Assembly (NCBI GenBank): GCA_016936695.1
Contig: JAFGXK010000315.1
Location: forward strand, 1-17,940
Reading direction: 5' to 3'
Length of the DNA: 17,940 nucleotides
From: Bacteroidales bacterium
GTDB taxonomy: Bacteria; Bacteroidota; Bacteroidia; Bacteroidales; VadinHA17
Shown piece after piece: positions 1 to 7,389 of this stretch. The position numbers and the translations under genes were made by a program. Every line of letters begins with the position of its first letter. The first letter of the stretch is position 1. The notes under the pieces are model-generated. The model saw nothing but the letters and a program-made list of their open reading frames with translations. It did not search any database and was not told the origin of the DNA.

Positions 1-1031
1 ACAAGGATCCGGAGACAAACCGTCTCGACAGGGTTTATATTTACGATCATCGCAAAAACCGTGGAAACAGCGATGTAATATATGCCGACTCTGCCTACAT
101 GAGAGTCACTCCTGACGAAACAGCAATGTCGATGGTAATGTTTAACGGATACTCATACAGTGAAATGCCGGAAAGAGAACCGGGTGGTGAGGAGAAAAAG
201 CATCCTTTCAGGAAAGACGTTTTCAGGGAACAGACAATAGTCGTGTCCCTTTCGGGGTTTGATCTGGAGAGGACCGAAATCGACCTTTTCAAGACCAACG
301 CGGCCATGAAAAACATTGCGCAGCTCACCCATGACATTGATTCCCTGAATAAAAGATACACCACAAAGGTGAATCAGAATTTCAAGGAGTTCTCACGTAC
401 CCTTCTGTTCACGGAAAGAAACCAGAATGCCATGACAGACTCGGCAAATCAATCAGGCGGAAGGTCTGTTCCCGAATTCAACACCAGTTTCCTGTACGAT
501 TCACTAAGGGTGATCGAAAAGAAAACCGCAGTTTCAAGGGCAATTGCAAATATAAAGAGCGCCAGCAACTATCTGTCAACACAGGGAGAAAGTCTTCATA
601 CCGATGTCAAATTCATCAAGCGTTACGAGGTGAACTGGAACAAGAAATTCACTCTCTCGGTTGCCTGCCTAGTCTTCTTTCTTATCGGAGCCCCGCTGGG
701 TGCCATAATAAGAAAAGGCGGACTGGGGACACCCGCTGTCATATCGATACTGTTCTTTGTGATCTGGTATGTAATATCGCTATCGGGAGAAAAGCTTGTG
801 GAAGAGAATCTTGTCAGTACGGCTGCCGGTATGTGGGCATCGACATATATCCTTCTGCCCATCGGGATTTTCCTTACCTACAAGGCTTCGAGCGATTCTG
901 TAATAATGAATATTGATACATATTTAGCGTTTTTCAGTAAGATAAAGGATTACCTTTACAGGCTGTTTATCATCGGAACGAAACGCAGATCGTCCGTTAA
1001 AGAAAAAAATTCTGACAAAAATGGAAATTAA
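1..1031 (+). CDS. LptF/LptG (YjgP/YjgQ) family permease, 5' end cut off by window
   Basis: The frame is open from base 3, so the gene begins before the window; the ATG at 99 is internal. About 342 residues are visible. The first part has the beta-rich periplasmic style of the family, including a YDHRKNRGNSDVIYADSAYM stretch, followed by a polar region. Near the end come hydrophobic segments typical of the family's C-terminal membrane helices, with the Bacteroidetes-like motif GAPLGAIIRKGGLG and then ISILFFVIWYVISLSGEKL. In this family two permease subunits work with the LptB ATPase to pull lipopolysaccharide from the inner membrane to the periplasmic bridge. Bacteroidetes copies are often annotated only to family level, and LptF cannot be separated from LptG here. 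The stop overlaps the ribBA start by 11 bases, which suggests cotranscription and translational coupling. The C-terminal tail is Lys/Arg/Asn-rich. Confidence 0.88.
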   Translation, partial: KDPETNRLDRVYIYDHRKNRGNSDVIYADSAYMRVTPDETAMSMVMFNGYSYSEMPEREPGGEEKKHPFRKDVFREQTIVVSLSGFDLERTEIDLFKTNAAMKNIAQLTHDIDSLNKRYTTKVNQNFKEFSRTLLFTERNQNAMTDSANQSGGRSVPEFNTSFLYDSLRVIEKKTAVSRAIANIKSASNYLSTQGESLHTDVKFIKRYEVNWNKKFTLSVACLVFFLIGAPLGAIIRKGGLGTPAVISILFFVIWYVISLSGEKLVEENLVSTAAGMWASTYILLPIGIFLTYKASSDSVIMNIDTYLAFFSKIKDYLYRLFIIGTKRRSSVKEKNSDKNGN

Positions 1032-2250
1032 GCTTAACACGATTGAAGAGGCCATCCAGGACATCCGTTCGGGAAAACTTATTATTGTTGTGGATGACGA
1101 AGACAGGGAGAATGAGGGTGATTTCATATGTTCGGCTGAACTCATAACACCGGAACTGGTAAATTTCATGGCCAAGCACGGCCGCGGACTCATTTGCGTT
1201 GCGCTTCCCGAGGAGAGATGCGAGGAACTTGAACTGGATCTCATGGTGGGAGTCAACACTTCGCTTCACGAGACCCAGTTTACGGTTACAGTTGACCTCC
1301 TGGGACCTGAAACAACAACGGGGGTGTCAGCAAAAGACAGGGCCCTTACAATCAAGGCACTTGTGGATCCTTCAACAAAGGCAACCGACCTTGGACGTCC
1401 CGGTCATATATTCCCGCTCAAGGCAAAATCGAAAGGAGTGCTCAGAAGGGCCGGGCATACAGAAGCTGTTGTTGACCTTACAAGGATGGCGGGATTACAG
1501 CCCGGAGGAGCGCTTGTGGAGATAATGAATGACGACGGCACAATGGCCAGGCTACCCGACCTTGAAAAACTAAGGCAGAAATTCAACATAAGCATAATAG
1601 CCATAAGGGATCTTATCAGGTATACCCTTGAAAGGGACTCCATTATTGAGAAAGGAGATGCAGTAAAACTTCCGACTGAACACGGGGAATTTGAGTTCAT
1701 CGCTTTCCGCCAGAAGAGCAACAAACTGGAGCATGCGGCACTGGTTAAGGGAACATGGACCAGGGATGAGCCCGTAATGGTAAGACTTCACTCTTCATGC
1801 TTCACCGGGGATATCTTCGGTTCGATGAGATGTGACTGCGGCTCCCAGCTTCACAAAGCCATGGAGATGGTTGAGGCCGAAGGGAAAGGGGTTGTAATCT
1901 ATCTCAACCAGGAAGGCAGGGGAATCGGCCTGTTTAACAAGATAAAGGCTTACAAGCTCCAGGATGAGGGTATGGATACAGTCCAGGCAAACCTTAAACT
2001 GGGATTCGGTGAAGATGAAAGGGATTATGGTGTGGGAGCCAGCATAATGAGGGAACTCGGACTCGGAAAGGTAAGACTGATTTCAAACAATCCAGTAAAG
2101 AGAGCAGGTCTGGAAGGCTATGGCATCCAAATAGTTGAGACCATTCCTCTTGTGATCCCTGCCAATAAGTATAATGAATTCTACCTTGAGACCAAGGCCA
2201 GCAAAATGGGTCATAACCTCACCTGCTATAAACACTTTGCAAAGGATTGA
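1021..2250 (+). CDS. ribBA: RibBA: 3,4-dihydroxy-2-butanone-4-phosphate synthase / GTP cyclohydrolase II
   Basis: Bifunctional 409-residue enzyme supplying both precursors of riboflavin. The N-terminal half (about 1-205) turns ribulose 5-phosphate into dihydroxybutanone phosphate; it carries the acidic metal/substrate loop DDEDRENEGD (25-34), GRPGHIFPL (125-133) and GHTEAVVDL (145-153). The C-terminal half (about 210-405) is GTP cyclohydrolase II: zinc ligands Cys260, Cys271 and Cys273 in SSCFTGDIFGSMRCDCGSQL, followed by NQEGRGIGL (296-304), DYGVGA (335-340) and ISNNP (354-358). Cysteine spacing matches the family and nothing essential appears lost, so both activities are expected. Length is normal for a fused RibBA. 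The ATG at 1021 lies inside the end of the upstream permease gene, arguing for one transcript. A promoter for the next gene overlaps the last codons. No FMN riboswitch could be placed upstream because that region is coding. Confidence 0.96.
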   Translation: MEIKLNTIEEAIQDIRSGKLIIVVDDEDRENEGDFICSAELITPELVNFMAKHGRGLICVALPEERCEELELDLMVGVNTSLHETQFTVTVDLLGPETTTGVSAKDRALTIKALVDPSTKATDLGRPGHIFPLKAKSKGVLRRAGHTEAVVDLTRMAGLQPGGALVEIMNDDGTMARLPDLEKLRQKFNISIIAIRDLIRYTLERDSIIEKGDAVKLPTEHGEFEFIAFRQKSNKLEHAALVKGTWTRDEPVMVRLHSSCFTGDIFGSMRCDCGSQLHKAMEMVEAEGKGVVIYLNQEGRGIGLFNKIKAYKLQDEGMDTVQANLKLGFGEDERDYGVGASIMRELGLGKVRLISNNPVKRAGLEGYGIQIVETIPLVIPANKYNEFYLETKASKMGHNLTCYKHFAKD

Positions 2251-2267
2251 TTTTTTTCCTAGATTTG
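2236..2267 (+). promoter_or_regulatory. Consensus Bacteroidetes sigma-70 promoter for fmt
   Basis: A -33 box TTTG (2236-2239) and a -7 box TAGATTTG (2260-2267) are separated by 20 bases. This is an exact fit to the Bacteroidetes form TTTG-N19-21-TAnnTTTG. Transcription would start near 2274, leaving a leader of about 20 bases before the fmt ATG at 2293. The -33 box lies inside the last codons of ribBA. This is the only site in the window where both boxes match with canonical spacing. Confidence 0.7.
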
Positions 2268-2292
2268 CATTATATAAGGTCTGATACAATCT

Positions 2293-3258
2293 ATGAAAAG
2301 TCTGAAAGTGGCGTACATGGGGACGCCCGAATTTGCTGTGGCACCTCTTGGTTCATTGCTGATGAACGGTTATAACGTTGTTTCTGTTGTCACTTCACCA
2401 GACAAACCAGCAGGCCGTGGAATGACCGTAAGGAAATCAGCCGTCAAACTGTTTGCCGAATCAAATTACCTTCCCATTCTTCAGCCCGAAGATCTCAGGA
2501 GCCCTGTGTTTTTAGAAAGACTGAGGCGCCTTAATGCCGATATCTTCGTCGTTGTGGCCTTCAGAATGCTTCCCCGCGAAGTGTGGACCATACCCCCCTG
2601 GGGAACCATCAACCTTCATGCTTCCCTGCTACCGCAATACAGGGGAGCTGCCCCGATAAACCATGCAATAATCAACGGGGAAACAACCACAGGGGTGACA
2701 ACCTTCCTCATTGATGAGAAGACAGACACCGGCAATATTCTCCTCCGTCAGGAGGTCTCTGTTTTTCCGTTTGAGAATGCTTCCGACCTTCACGACAAGC
2801 TAATGAAACATGGGGCACGACTGGTGATCAAAACTCTTGAAGGACTGGTAACCAACTTCATCCGGCCAAAGCCTCAGTCAGATTTCATGATGCCCGGAGA
2901 AAAAATGAAGAAAGCCCCAAAAATATCCCCCGGGTTCTGCATTGTCGACTGGGATCAGGAGCCTCACAGGATACACAATTTCATCCGGGGCCTTTCAACC
3001 TATCCTTGTGCCAGATCGGCGTTTAAAAATGAATCAAAAACCGTTGCTTTCAAGATCTATGAAAGTCTGCCGGAAACTGCCGAACATCAACTCGATCCGG
3101 GCCAGATCGTATCAGACGGAAAAAGTTTTATTAAAATAGCATGCAGGGGCGGATTCATAAATCTTCTAAGCCTGCAGATTGAAGGAAAAAAGAGACTCAG
3201 CATCGCGGATTTCCTGAGGGGATTCAAAATAGAAGCCTATTCATTAACAGCCGTTTGA
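2293..3258 (+). CDS. fmt: Methionyl-tRNA formyltransferase
   Basis: Formylates the amino group of Met-tRNA(fMet) using 10-formyltetrahydrofolate, producing the initiator tRNA for bacterial translation. The 321-residue length matches the family. The N-terminal Rossmann domain opens with VAYMGTPEFAV, and the catalytic core has Asn107 and His109 in INLHASLLPQYRGAAPI and Asp145 in DEKTDTGNIL, the expected Asn/His/Asp set. The C-terminal domain from about 215 (CIVDWDQEPHRIHNFIRGL) is the OB-like tRNA-binding part. It follows ribBA by 42 bases but has its own consensus promoter. It converges on the glucosaminidase gene with only 36 bases between stops and no clear T-run terminator there. Peptide deformylase (def), often near fmt elsewhere, is not in this window. 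Confidence 0.96.
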   Translation: MKSLKVAYMGTPEFAVAPLGSLLMNGYNVVSVVTSPDKPAGRGMTVRKSAVKLFAESNYLPILQPEDLRSPVFLERLRRLNADIFVVVAFRMLPREVWTIPPWGTINLHASLLPQYRGAAPINHAIINGETTTGVTTFLIDEKTDTGNILLRQEVSVFPFENASDLHDKLMKHGARLVIKTLEGLVTNFIRPKPQSDFMMPGEKMKKAPKISPGFCIVDWDQEPHRIHNFIRGLSTYPCARSAFKNESKTVAFKIYESLPETAEHQLDPGQIVSDGKSFIKIACRGGFINLLSLQIEGKKRLSIADFLRGFKIEAYSLTAV

Positions 3259-3294
3259 AGCTGTTTATCCAGGGAAATTTACGAACTCCCGGTA

Positions 3295-4356
3295 TCACTC
3301 CGCAGTTATTGTCTCCCTTAGCCAGATTTTATCTCCCGCCACGGGTTCCATGCCTTTGCCCATACGATTCATCTCGAGAAGGCTCTTAAGCTTAACAGCA
3401 TATTTTTGAGAGATCGCATGCATTGTTTCACCGGCAACCACAGTGTGAAAATCCATTCCTTCAGAAGCTTTATCCTTTTTAGGTTCGATATACAGGGTCT
3501 GACCCGGCCTGGGAGTAAAAGAATCATCAAGATCGTTGAATCTCGGAAGCTCCCAGCTGATAAGCTGGAATTCCTTTTCAATCTTTTCCCGGGTATCGCC
3601 CTCTTTGACGACAATGTAACGGACCCTGTTGTTCTCCATTATTCTTGGAACCCTGGCCATGATATCTCCGAAGGTAATAGCGTCCTGTGCTGTAGTTACA
3701 GGTTCGGTTGAAGCAGTTTGAGCCGGCGGAGTAATAGCTTCGGCGGTTGTTTTTCCCTGAACAATTTCCTGTGGTTTTTTCTGCTTAGGGGGAACAGATG
3801 CGGTAATTCCCCTGTCAAGGTCAAATAGCCTGTATTCCTCAATCTTCCTTATCAGCATGTTGTCATAGTCGGGATTGGTCGCATACCCTGCCTTTTTGAG
3901 TCCGCGTGCCCATGCCTTGTAATCTAGCGGATCAAGTTCAAAAAGGGAACGGTACCTCGATCCTGATTTCAGAAAATCGGAATGATCATAATATGATTCC
4001 TGAGCGCTTCTGTATTTTCTGAAACATTCATTTCTGCGGTCATCATGTTTCGTCATTCTCGGACCGGTCCATCCATTATGACATTTAATGCCGAAATGAT
4101 TGTTGCCTGTTCTTGCAAGGGTACTCCGCCCGTAATCAGATTCCACCATACCCTGGGCAAGTGTGATGCTTGCAGGAACTCCTGTCCTGCGCATTTCGCT
4201 GACCGCCAGATCGCGATACTGATTTATATAGACCTCGGCAAGGGCATTGCCGGCGACCGGAGTGATCATCGGCTTTGATACCCTGCATGAGGTCATGCCT
4301 GCAAAAGCCAGAACAAACAATAATAATATATTTGCAATCCTTCCCACGTTTCTCAC
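3295..4356 (-). CDS. Lipoprotein N-acetylglucosaminidase (FlgJ-like) with C-terminal LysM domains
   Basis: A 353-residue envelope peptidoglycan hydrolase. The start is a GTG at 4356-4354: an in-frame stop lies at 4437-4435, no ATG falls between, and the first internal Met (21) would destroy the signal peptide. Residues 1-24 form a lipoprotein signal (hydrophobic run ILLLFVLAFAGMTSC, Cys24 as lipid anchor). The glucosaminidase domain spans about 40-182, with the likely catalytic Glu72 in LAQGMVESDYGRS and the motif TGNNHFGIKC (83-92). After a Thr/Pro/Gln-rich linker (about 188-228) come a divergent LysM-like segment (about 247-291) and a clearer LysM (303-347, FHTVVAGETMHAISQKYAV). The protein should cleave glycan strands during growth or division. 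Divergent from cdd and convergent with fmt. The specific cell-cycle role is unknown. Confidence 0.9.
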   Translation of the reverse strand: MRNVGRIANILLLFVLAFAGMTSCRVSKPMITPVAGNALAEVYINQYRDLAVSEMRRTGVPASITLAQGMVESDYGRSTLARTGNNHFGIKCHNGWTGPRMTKHDDRRNECFRKYRSAQESYYDHSDFLKSGSRYRSLFELDPLDYKAWARGLKKAGYATNPDYDNMLIRKIEEYRLFDLDRGITASVPPKQKKPQEIVQGKTTAEAITPPAQTASTEPVTTAQDAITFGDIMARVPRIMENNRVRYIVVKEGDTREKIEKEFQLISWELPRFNDLDDSFTPRPGQTLYIEPKKDKASEGMDFHTVVAGETMHAISQKYAVKLKSLLEMNRMGKGMEPVAGDKIWLRETITAE

Positions 4357-4431
4357 ATTTTCGCAAAAATAGGAAAAATGACCGGAGCATACCCGGTCTG
4401 CCGTCAGTGTGGCTGTTGATAGAATGCAAAG

Positions 4432-4495
4432 TTGTTAACAATCTAAAGCTAAAGGGATCCGGAAGAACAATGACTTATTAAATTTGCTATTTTTG
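4432..4495 (+). promoter_or_regulatory. Upstream region of cdd: palindrome and two -7-like boxes
   Basis: In the 163-base gap between the divergent glucosaminidase and cdd genes, two boxes fit TAnnTTTG on the plus strand: TAAATTTG (4479-4486) and TATTTTTG (4488-4495). Neither has a TTTG at the right -33 distance, so any promoter here is weak or activator-dependent. The second box would give a leader of roughly 18 bases before the ATG at 4520. A perfect 10-base palindrome TTGTTAACAA lies at 4432-4441, about 38 bases upstream of the first box, a reasonable place for an operator. On the other strand TATTTTTG (4371-4364) precedes the GTG start of the glucosaminidase by 7 bases. Confidence 0.4.
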
Positions 4496-4519
4496 TAATT
4501 AAAACATAATAAGAGAGTT

Positions 4520-5017
4520 ATGTCAGAAATTAAAAATATATCCATTTCCTACAGGGAATTTCAGAATCATAATGAACTCAACGCTGAAGATCAGGAACTT
4601 ATCAAAGTCTCGGAGGAGGCTGCCCGATCAGCTTATGCTCCATATTCACAATTCAGGGTTGGTGCCGCAGTACGACTTGAATCGGGAAGGATAGTGCATG
4701 GGGCCAACGTTGAGAATGCAGCTTTTCCGTCGGGCATCTGTGCCGAAAGAACGGCACTTGCAGCCTCAATAACCAATTTCCCGGATGACAGGCCTGTTAC
4801 ACTGGCAATTTCTGCAATATCTGACGATGGATCGGTCGCGGAACAGGTTACCCCCTGCGGTAACTGCCGCCAGGTAATTGCGGAAGAGGAAAGCAGATGG
4901 AACAGACAGATCAGAATTCTGCTTGCGGGGAAAAATAAAATTATTGAGCTCGACGGGATAGGTCAGCTTCTTCCGCTTCAGTTCAACAGGAGCAGCCTCA
5001 GGCCAGATCGTCCCTGA
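4520..5017 (+). CDS. cdd: Cytidine deaminase (zinc-dependent, tetrameric type)
   Basis: Deaminates cytidine and deoxycytidine to the uridine forms in pyrimidine salvage. Zinc ligands are Cys74 in CAERTAL with catalytic Glu76, plus Cys113 and Cys116 in PCGNCRQ. The use of Cys instead of His at the first ligand marks the small homotetrameric class. Substrate-binding NVEN is at 63-66 and the core starts at PYSQFRVGAA (41-50). At 165 residues it is longer than the common ~130-residue enzymes: about 25 extra residues precede the core and a short basic tail follows. The frame ends inside the reverse-strand response regulator gene, so the two genes share 20 bases tail to tail. Confidence 0.94.
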   Translation: MSEIKNISISYREFQNHNELNAEDQELIKVSEEAARSAYAPYSQFRVGAAVRLESGRIVHGANVENAAFPSGICAERTALAASITNFPDDRPVTLAISAISDDGSVAEQVTPCGNCRQVIAEEESRWNRQIRILLAGKNKIIELDGIGQLLPLQFNRSSLRPDRP

Positions 5018-5699
5018 TTATAAGCTGAAATCCTGCGCCATGAATATTCTTAATATTCAGCCTGGGGTCCTCTGACAGGAATTTTCTAAGCTTGGTGATA
5101 TATACATCCATGCTTCTGGCAGTGAAATAATCATCCGAACCCCATATCTTTTTCAACGCCATTTCCCTGCTTATCAATTCGTTCGGGTTAAGAGCAAGAA
5201 GCTCGAGGAGTTGTGCTTCCTTTGGTGAGAGTTTTTTCTCATCGTCTCCTATTGTTAGTGTCCGGAGCCTGGAATTGAATACAAATTTTCCAATCTCGAA
5301 GATATCCTTTGTGCCGGTCTGGAAATCACGGCGGGTCAGGATTGCCTTAATCTTTGCAAGAAGAATTTCAGTGTCAAAAGGCTTTGTAACATAGTCATCG
5401 CCTCCGGCCCCGTAACCTTTCAGCACATCATCCTTCATCTTTTTGGCGGTCAGAAATATTATTGGGACCAGGCTATTTATCTTTCTGATCTCGCCTGCAA
5501 TTGTAAAGCCGTCGACATGAGGCAGCATGACGTCGAGAATACAAATATCGAATGCTCCTTTCCTGAAGTGATCAACGGCATACTTGCCGTCATCAACCCA
5601 GTCGACCTGGAAGTCGTTAAGTTCCAGGTAAGATTTCAGGACCGAACCGAAGCTCAGGTCGTCTTCAACGAGAAAAATCCGGGCTGATTTCATGTTCAT
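4998..5699 (-). CDS. OmpR/PhoB-family response regulator, RprY-like
   Basis: DNA-binding partner of the kinase encoded just upstream. Taking the ATG at 5699 gives 233 residues: the frame is open further upstream but that part lies inside the kinase gene, and homology begins at ARIFLVEDD. ATG 5693, two codons later, is equally possible. Receiver domain (about 5-122): acidic pair Asp13/Asp14, phospho-acceptor Asp56 in CILDVMLP, Thr84 and Lys106 in DDYVTKPF. The winged-helix domain (about 132-228) includes LSPKEAQLLELLALNPNEL and the late VYITKLRKFL helix. All activation residues are present. The pattern IIFLTAKxxKDDVLKGYxxGGDDY resembles Bacteroides RprY, but orthology is inferred. The start is one base past the kinase stop, so the two genes form one transcript. 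Four phased TTAAC repeats upstream of the kinase are candidate target sites. Confidence 0.93.
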   Translation of the reverse strand: MNMKSARIFLVEDDLSFGSVLKSYLELNDFQVDWVDDGKYAVDHFRKGAFDICILDVMLPHVDGFTIAGEIRKINSLVPIIFLTAKKMKDDVLKGYGAGGDDYVTKPFDTEILLAKIKAILTRRDFQTGTKDIFEIGKFVFNSRLRTLTIGDDEKKLSPKEAQLLELLALNPNELISREMALKKIWGSDDYFTARSMDVYITKLRKFLSEDPRLNIKNIHGAGFQLIIRDDLA

Positions 5700-5700
5700 T

Positions 5701-7278
5701 TTAGTTATCGCTGTTAAATGGCAGGAAGACATCAAATCTGCTTCCCTTTCCAGGTTCACTTGTTACGGTAATATTTCCCCTGTGGGCGTCGACAATGGCC
5801 CTGACATAATTCAAACCAAGACCAAAACCCTTAACATCATGAACATTTCCGCTTGTCTGCCTGTAGAATCTTTCAAAGATCTTGCTCTGGACGCTCTTGC
5901 TCATTCCTATTCCCTTATCAGTAACAGACAATATAAGGCCCTTGTCGTTACTGTTAGTTTCTACTGTTATTTCGGGTGGTTCATGCGAATACTTCAAGGC
6001 ATTGTCCAAAAGATTGTTAACGAGGTTTGAAAGATGCTCCGTATCACCTGAAACAACAGGTTCAGCGGCATTCAGATTAAGAGTCATCCTTCCGTTTTTC
6101 TGGTGAACCTGGATTTCGATGGTTTCAGCAGCCCTGGAGATAATGGAATGCATCGAAACATTCTCAAACCTGAAATCGATCTCCTTCTTGTCGAGTGATG
6201 CAATCTGCAGTATCGTCTCGACTTTCTTGTTCATCCTGCTGTTCTCTTTTTTGATCATGCCGATAAAATGCCGGATGCTGTTTTCATCATTTATCACCTT
6301 GGGATTGGTAATAGTATCAGCAGCAAGAGATATTGTCGCAATGGGAGTTTTGAATTCATGTGTCATATTGTTAAGGAAGTCGGATTTCATTTCCGAAATC
6401 CTTTTTTGCCTTATCAGGAAAAAAAGGCTTAGTGCAAAGGTAGCCAGGATGATAAAGGAAAAGAGCAAGGATCCGCCAAGAAGCCATGACATAGATCCAA
6501 GAATATAATTCCGCTTTTCGGGGAAAATGACGGAAAGGATAAGGTTCTGCCCCATTATATTGTCGGGGAAAAGACGGACCATATAACTGCTCTTAAGAAA
6601 TTCATTCTTCCCGGCCTTCCTGAAGGTTTCGTCCTTTATCTGTCCATCCCTGATAACAGCAAATTCAAACGGTGTTTCGATTCCGGAGAAATGAAGGGAC
6701 CTGCCAAGAACATTATGAACCTCGGCTGGATCAAGTTCCATGGTCTTCTCCCATTGATAAACCTCTGCAATCATCTCCTCGCTCATTGCCTGAAATTCGC
6801 TTGCCCTTCGCCTGACCCGATCGATGAAATCCCTTGTGTTGACAGGCGGAGAGGACTGGATCGACTGTCGTGATTCAAAGTCAACAGGCTCCTGGTAAAA
6901 AGTTGTATCGGTTCTGGTTATGACTGGTTCATTGAACCTGACGGTGCCGGTTGAATCAACGGTGCCGGTCATCGACTGACTTGTAACACTGTAGTTGTAG
7001 CTTTTCCCATCATTGGATGAATAGCTCCCAAAACTCATATATGACGACACGTCGGCTACCTGTGGATTGAATGACGAAGGAGAGTTAAAGAAGAAATCCA
7101 TCTTACGGTTTGACTCAATGGTTTGTGCAGCATCATTAAGACCTGCAAAAACAGCCCTGTTAAAAATATCATTCCTGATTTTCAGGGCATTACTGATCCA
7201 AACCATCTGCACCCAGATGATCCCGGTGATGGAGATCAGCATCATTATTATCAGGCCGATGAATTTATTCTTGCTCAT
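5701..7278 (-). CDS. Two-component sensor histidine kinase, RprX-like
   Basis: A 525-residue inner-membrane sensor kinase. Two membrane segments (about 7-29 and 263-289) flank a periplasmic sensor region of about 230 residues that I do not recognise; it is rich in Ser/Thr (for example 76-146) and ends in a mixed alpha/beta part. The dimerisation/phosphotransfer helix carries His307 in FLNNMTHEFKTPIATISLA. The ATPase domain has the N box (NNLLDNALKYS, 421-431), G1 DKGIGM (454-459), F box IFERFYRQ and G2 GFGLGL (484-489). All catalytic motifs are present, so it should be active. The layout and the H-box text are typical of Bacteroidetes RprX-type kinases. The stimulus cannot be read from the sequence. 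The response regulator follows after one base. A TAAATTTG box ends only 4 bases before the ATG, so the true promoter is uncertain. Confidence 0.93.
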   Translation of the reverse strand: MSKNKFIGLIIMMLISITGIIWVQMVWISNALKIRNDIFNRAVFAGLNDAAQTIESNRKMDFFFNSPSSFNPQVADVSSYMSFGSYSSNDGKSYNYSVTSQSMTGTVDSTGTVRFNEPVITRTDTTFYQEPVDFESRQSIQSSPPVNTRDFIDRVRRRASEFQAMSEEMIAEVYQWEKTMELDPAEVHNVLGRSLHFSGIETPFEFAVIRDGQIKDETFRKAGKNEFLKSSYMVRLFPDNIMGQNLILSVIFPEKRNYILGSMSWLLGGSLLFSFIILATFALSLFFLIRQKRISEMKSDFLNNMTHEFKTPIATISLAADTITNPKVINDENSIRHFIGMIKKENSRMNKKVETILQIASLDKKEIDFRFENVSMHSIISRAAETIEIQVHQKNGRMTLNLNAAEPVVSGDTEHLSNLVNNLLDNALKYSHEPPEITVETNSNDKGLILSVTDKGIGMSKSVQSKIFERFYRQTSGNVHDVKGFGLGLNYVRAIVDAHRGNITVTSEPGKGSRFDVFLPFNSDN

Positions 7279-7316
7279 GGCGCAAATTTAAGTTTTTCTC
7301 AAATCCCGTAAAAGGA

Positions 7317-7354
7317 TTTAACTTTTCCTTAACTCTTATTAACCTGATTTTAAC
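7317..7354. promoter_or_regulatory. Four helically phased TTAAC direct repeats (candidate response-regulator site)
   Basis: TTAAC occurs at 7318, 7329, 7339 and 7350, with steps of 11, 10 and 11 bases, all in the same orientation; the preceding base is T, C, A and T. Direct repeats at one helical turn are the usual binding pattern of OmpR/PhoB-family regulators, whose sites often contain TTNAC-like half-sites. The array lies 39 bases upstream of the kinase/regulator operon and also just upstream of a rightward -7 box at 7376, where its last copy occupies the -33 position. Binding by the neighbouring regulator is an inference. Confidence 0.6.
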
Positions 7355-7375
7355 TCTGTTTGATAAGAAGCGGGG

Positions 7376-7383
7376 TATCTTTG
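7376..7383 (+). promoter_or_regulatory. -7 box TATCTTTG directed rightward
   Basis: TATCTTTG followed by CA is a strong fit to the Bacteroidetes -7 element. There is no TTTG at the proper -33 position; the last TTAAC repeat sits there instead, as at activator-dependent promoters. A start near 7390 is expected. The nearest annotated gene on this strand is dnaK, far downstream, so the transcript would be short and end at the hairpin at 7466-7497. Confidence 0.45.
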
Positions 7384-7389
7384 CAGAGG

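Noticed and set aside
924..1259. Open frames antisense to the permease/ribBA junction (111 and 90 codons).
   Set aside because: They lie opposite well-supported genes, have low-complexity Ser-rich text and no motif.
3259..3294. Imperfect stem between the fmt and glucosaminidase stops.
   Set aside because: The possible arms are short with a bulge and an 11-base loop, and no T-run follows on either strand, so a terminator is not supported.
5700..5759. Upstream start for the response regulator at 5759.
   Set aside because: Those 20 codons lie inside the end of the kinase gene and do not resemble a receiver N-terminus; the ATG at 5699 directly precedes the conserved text.
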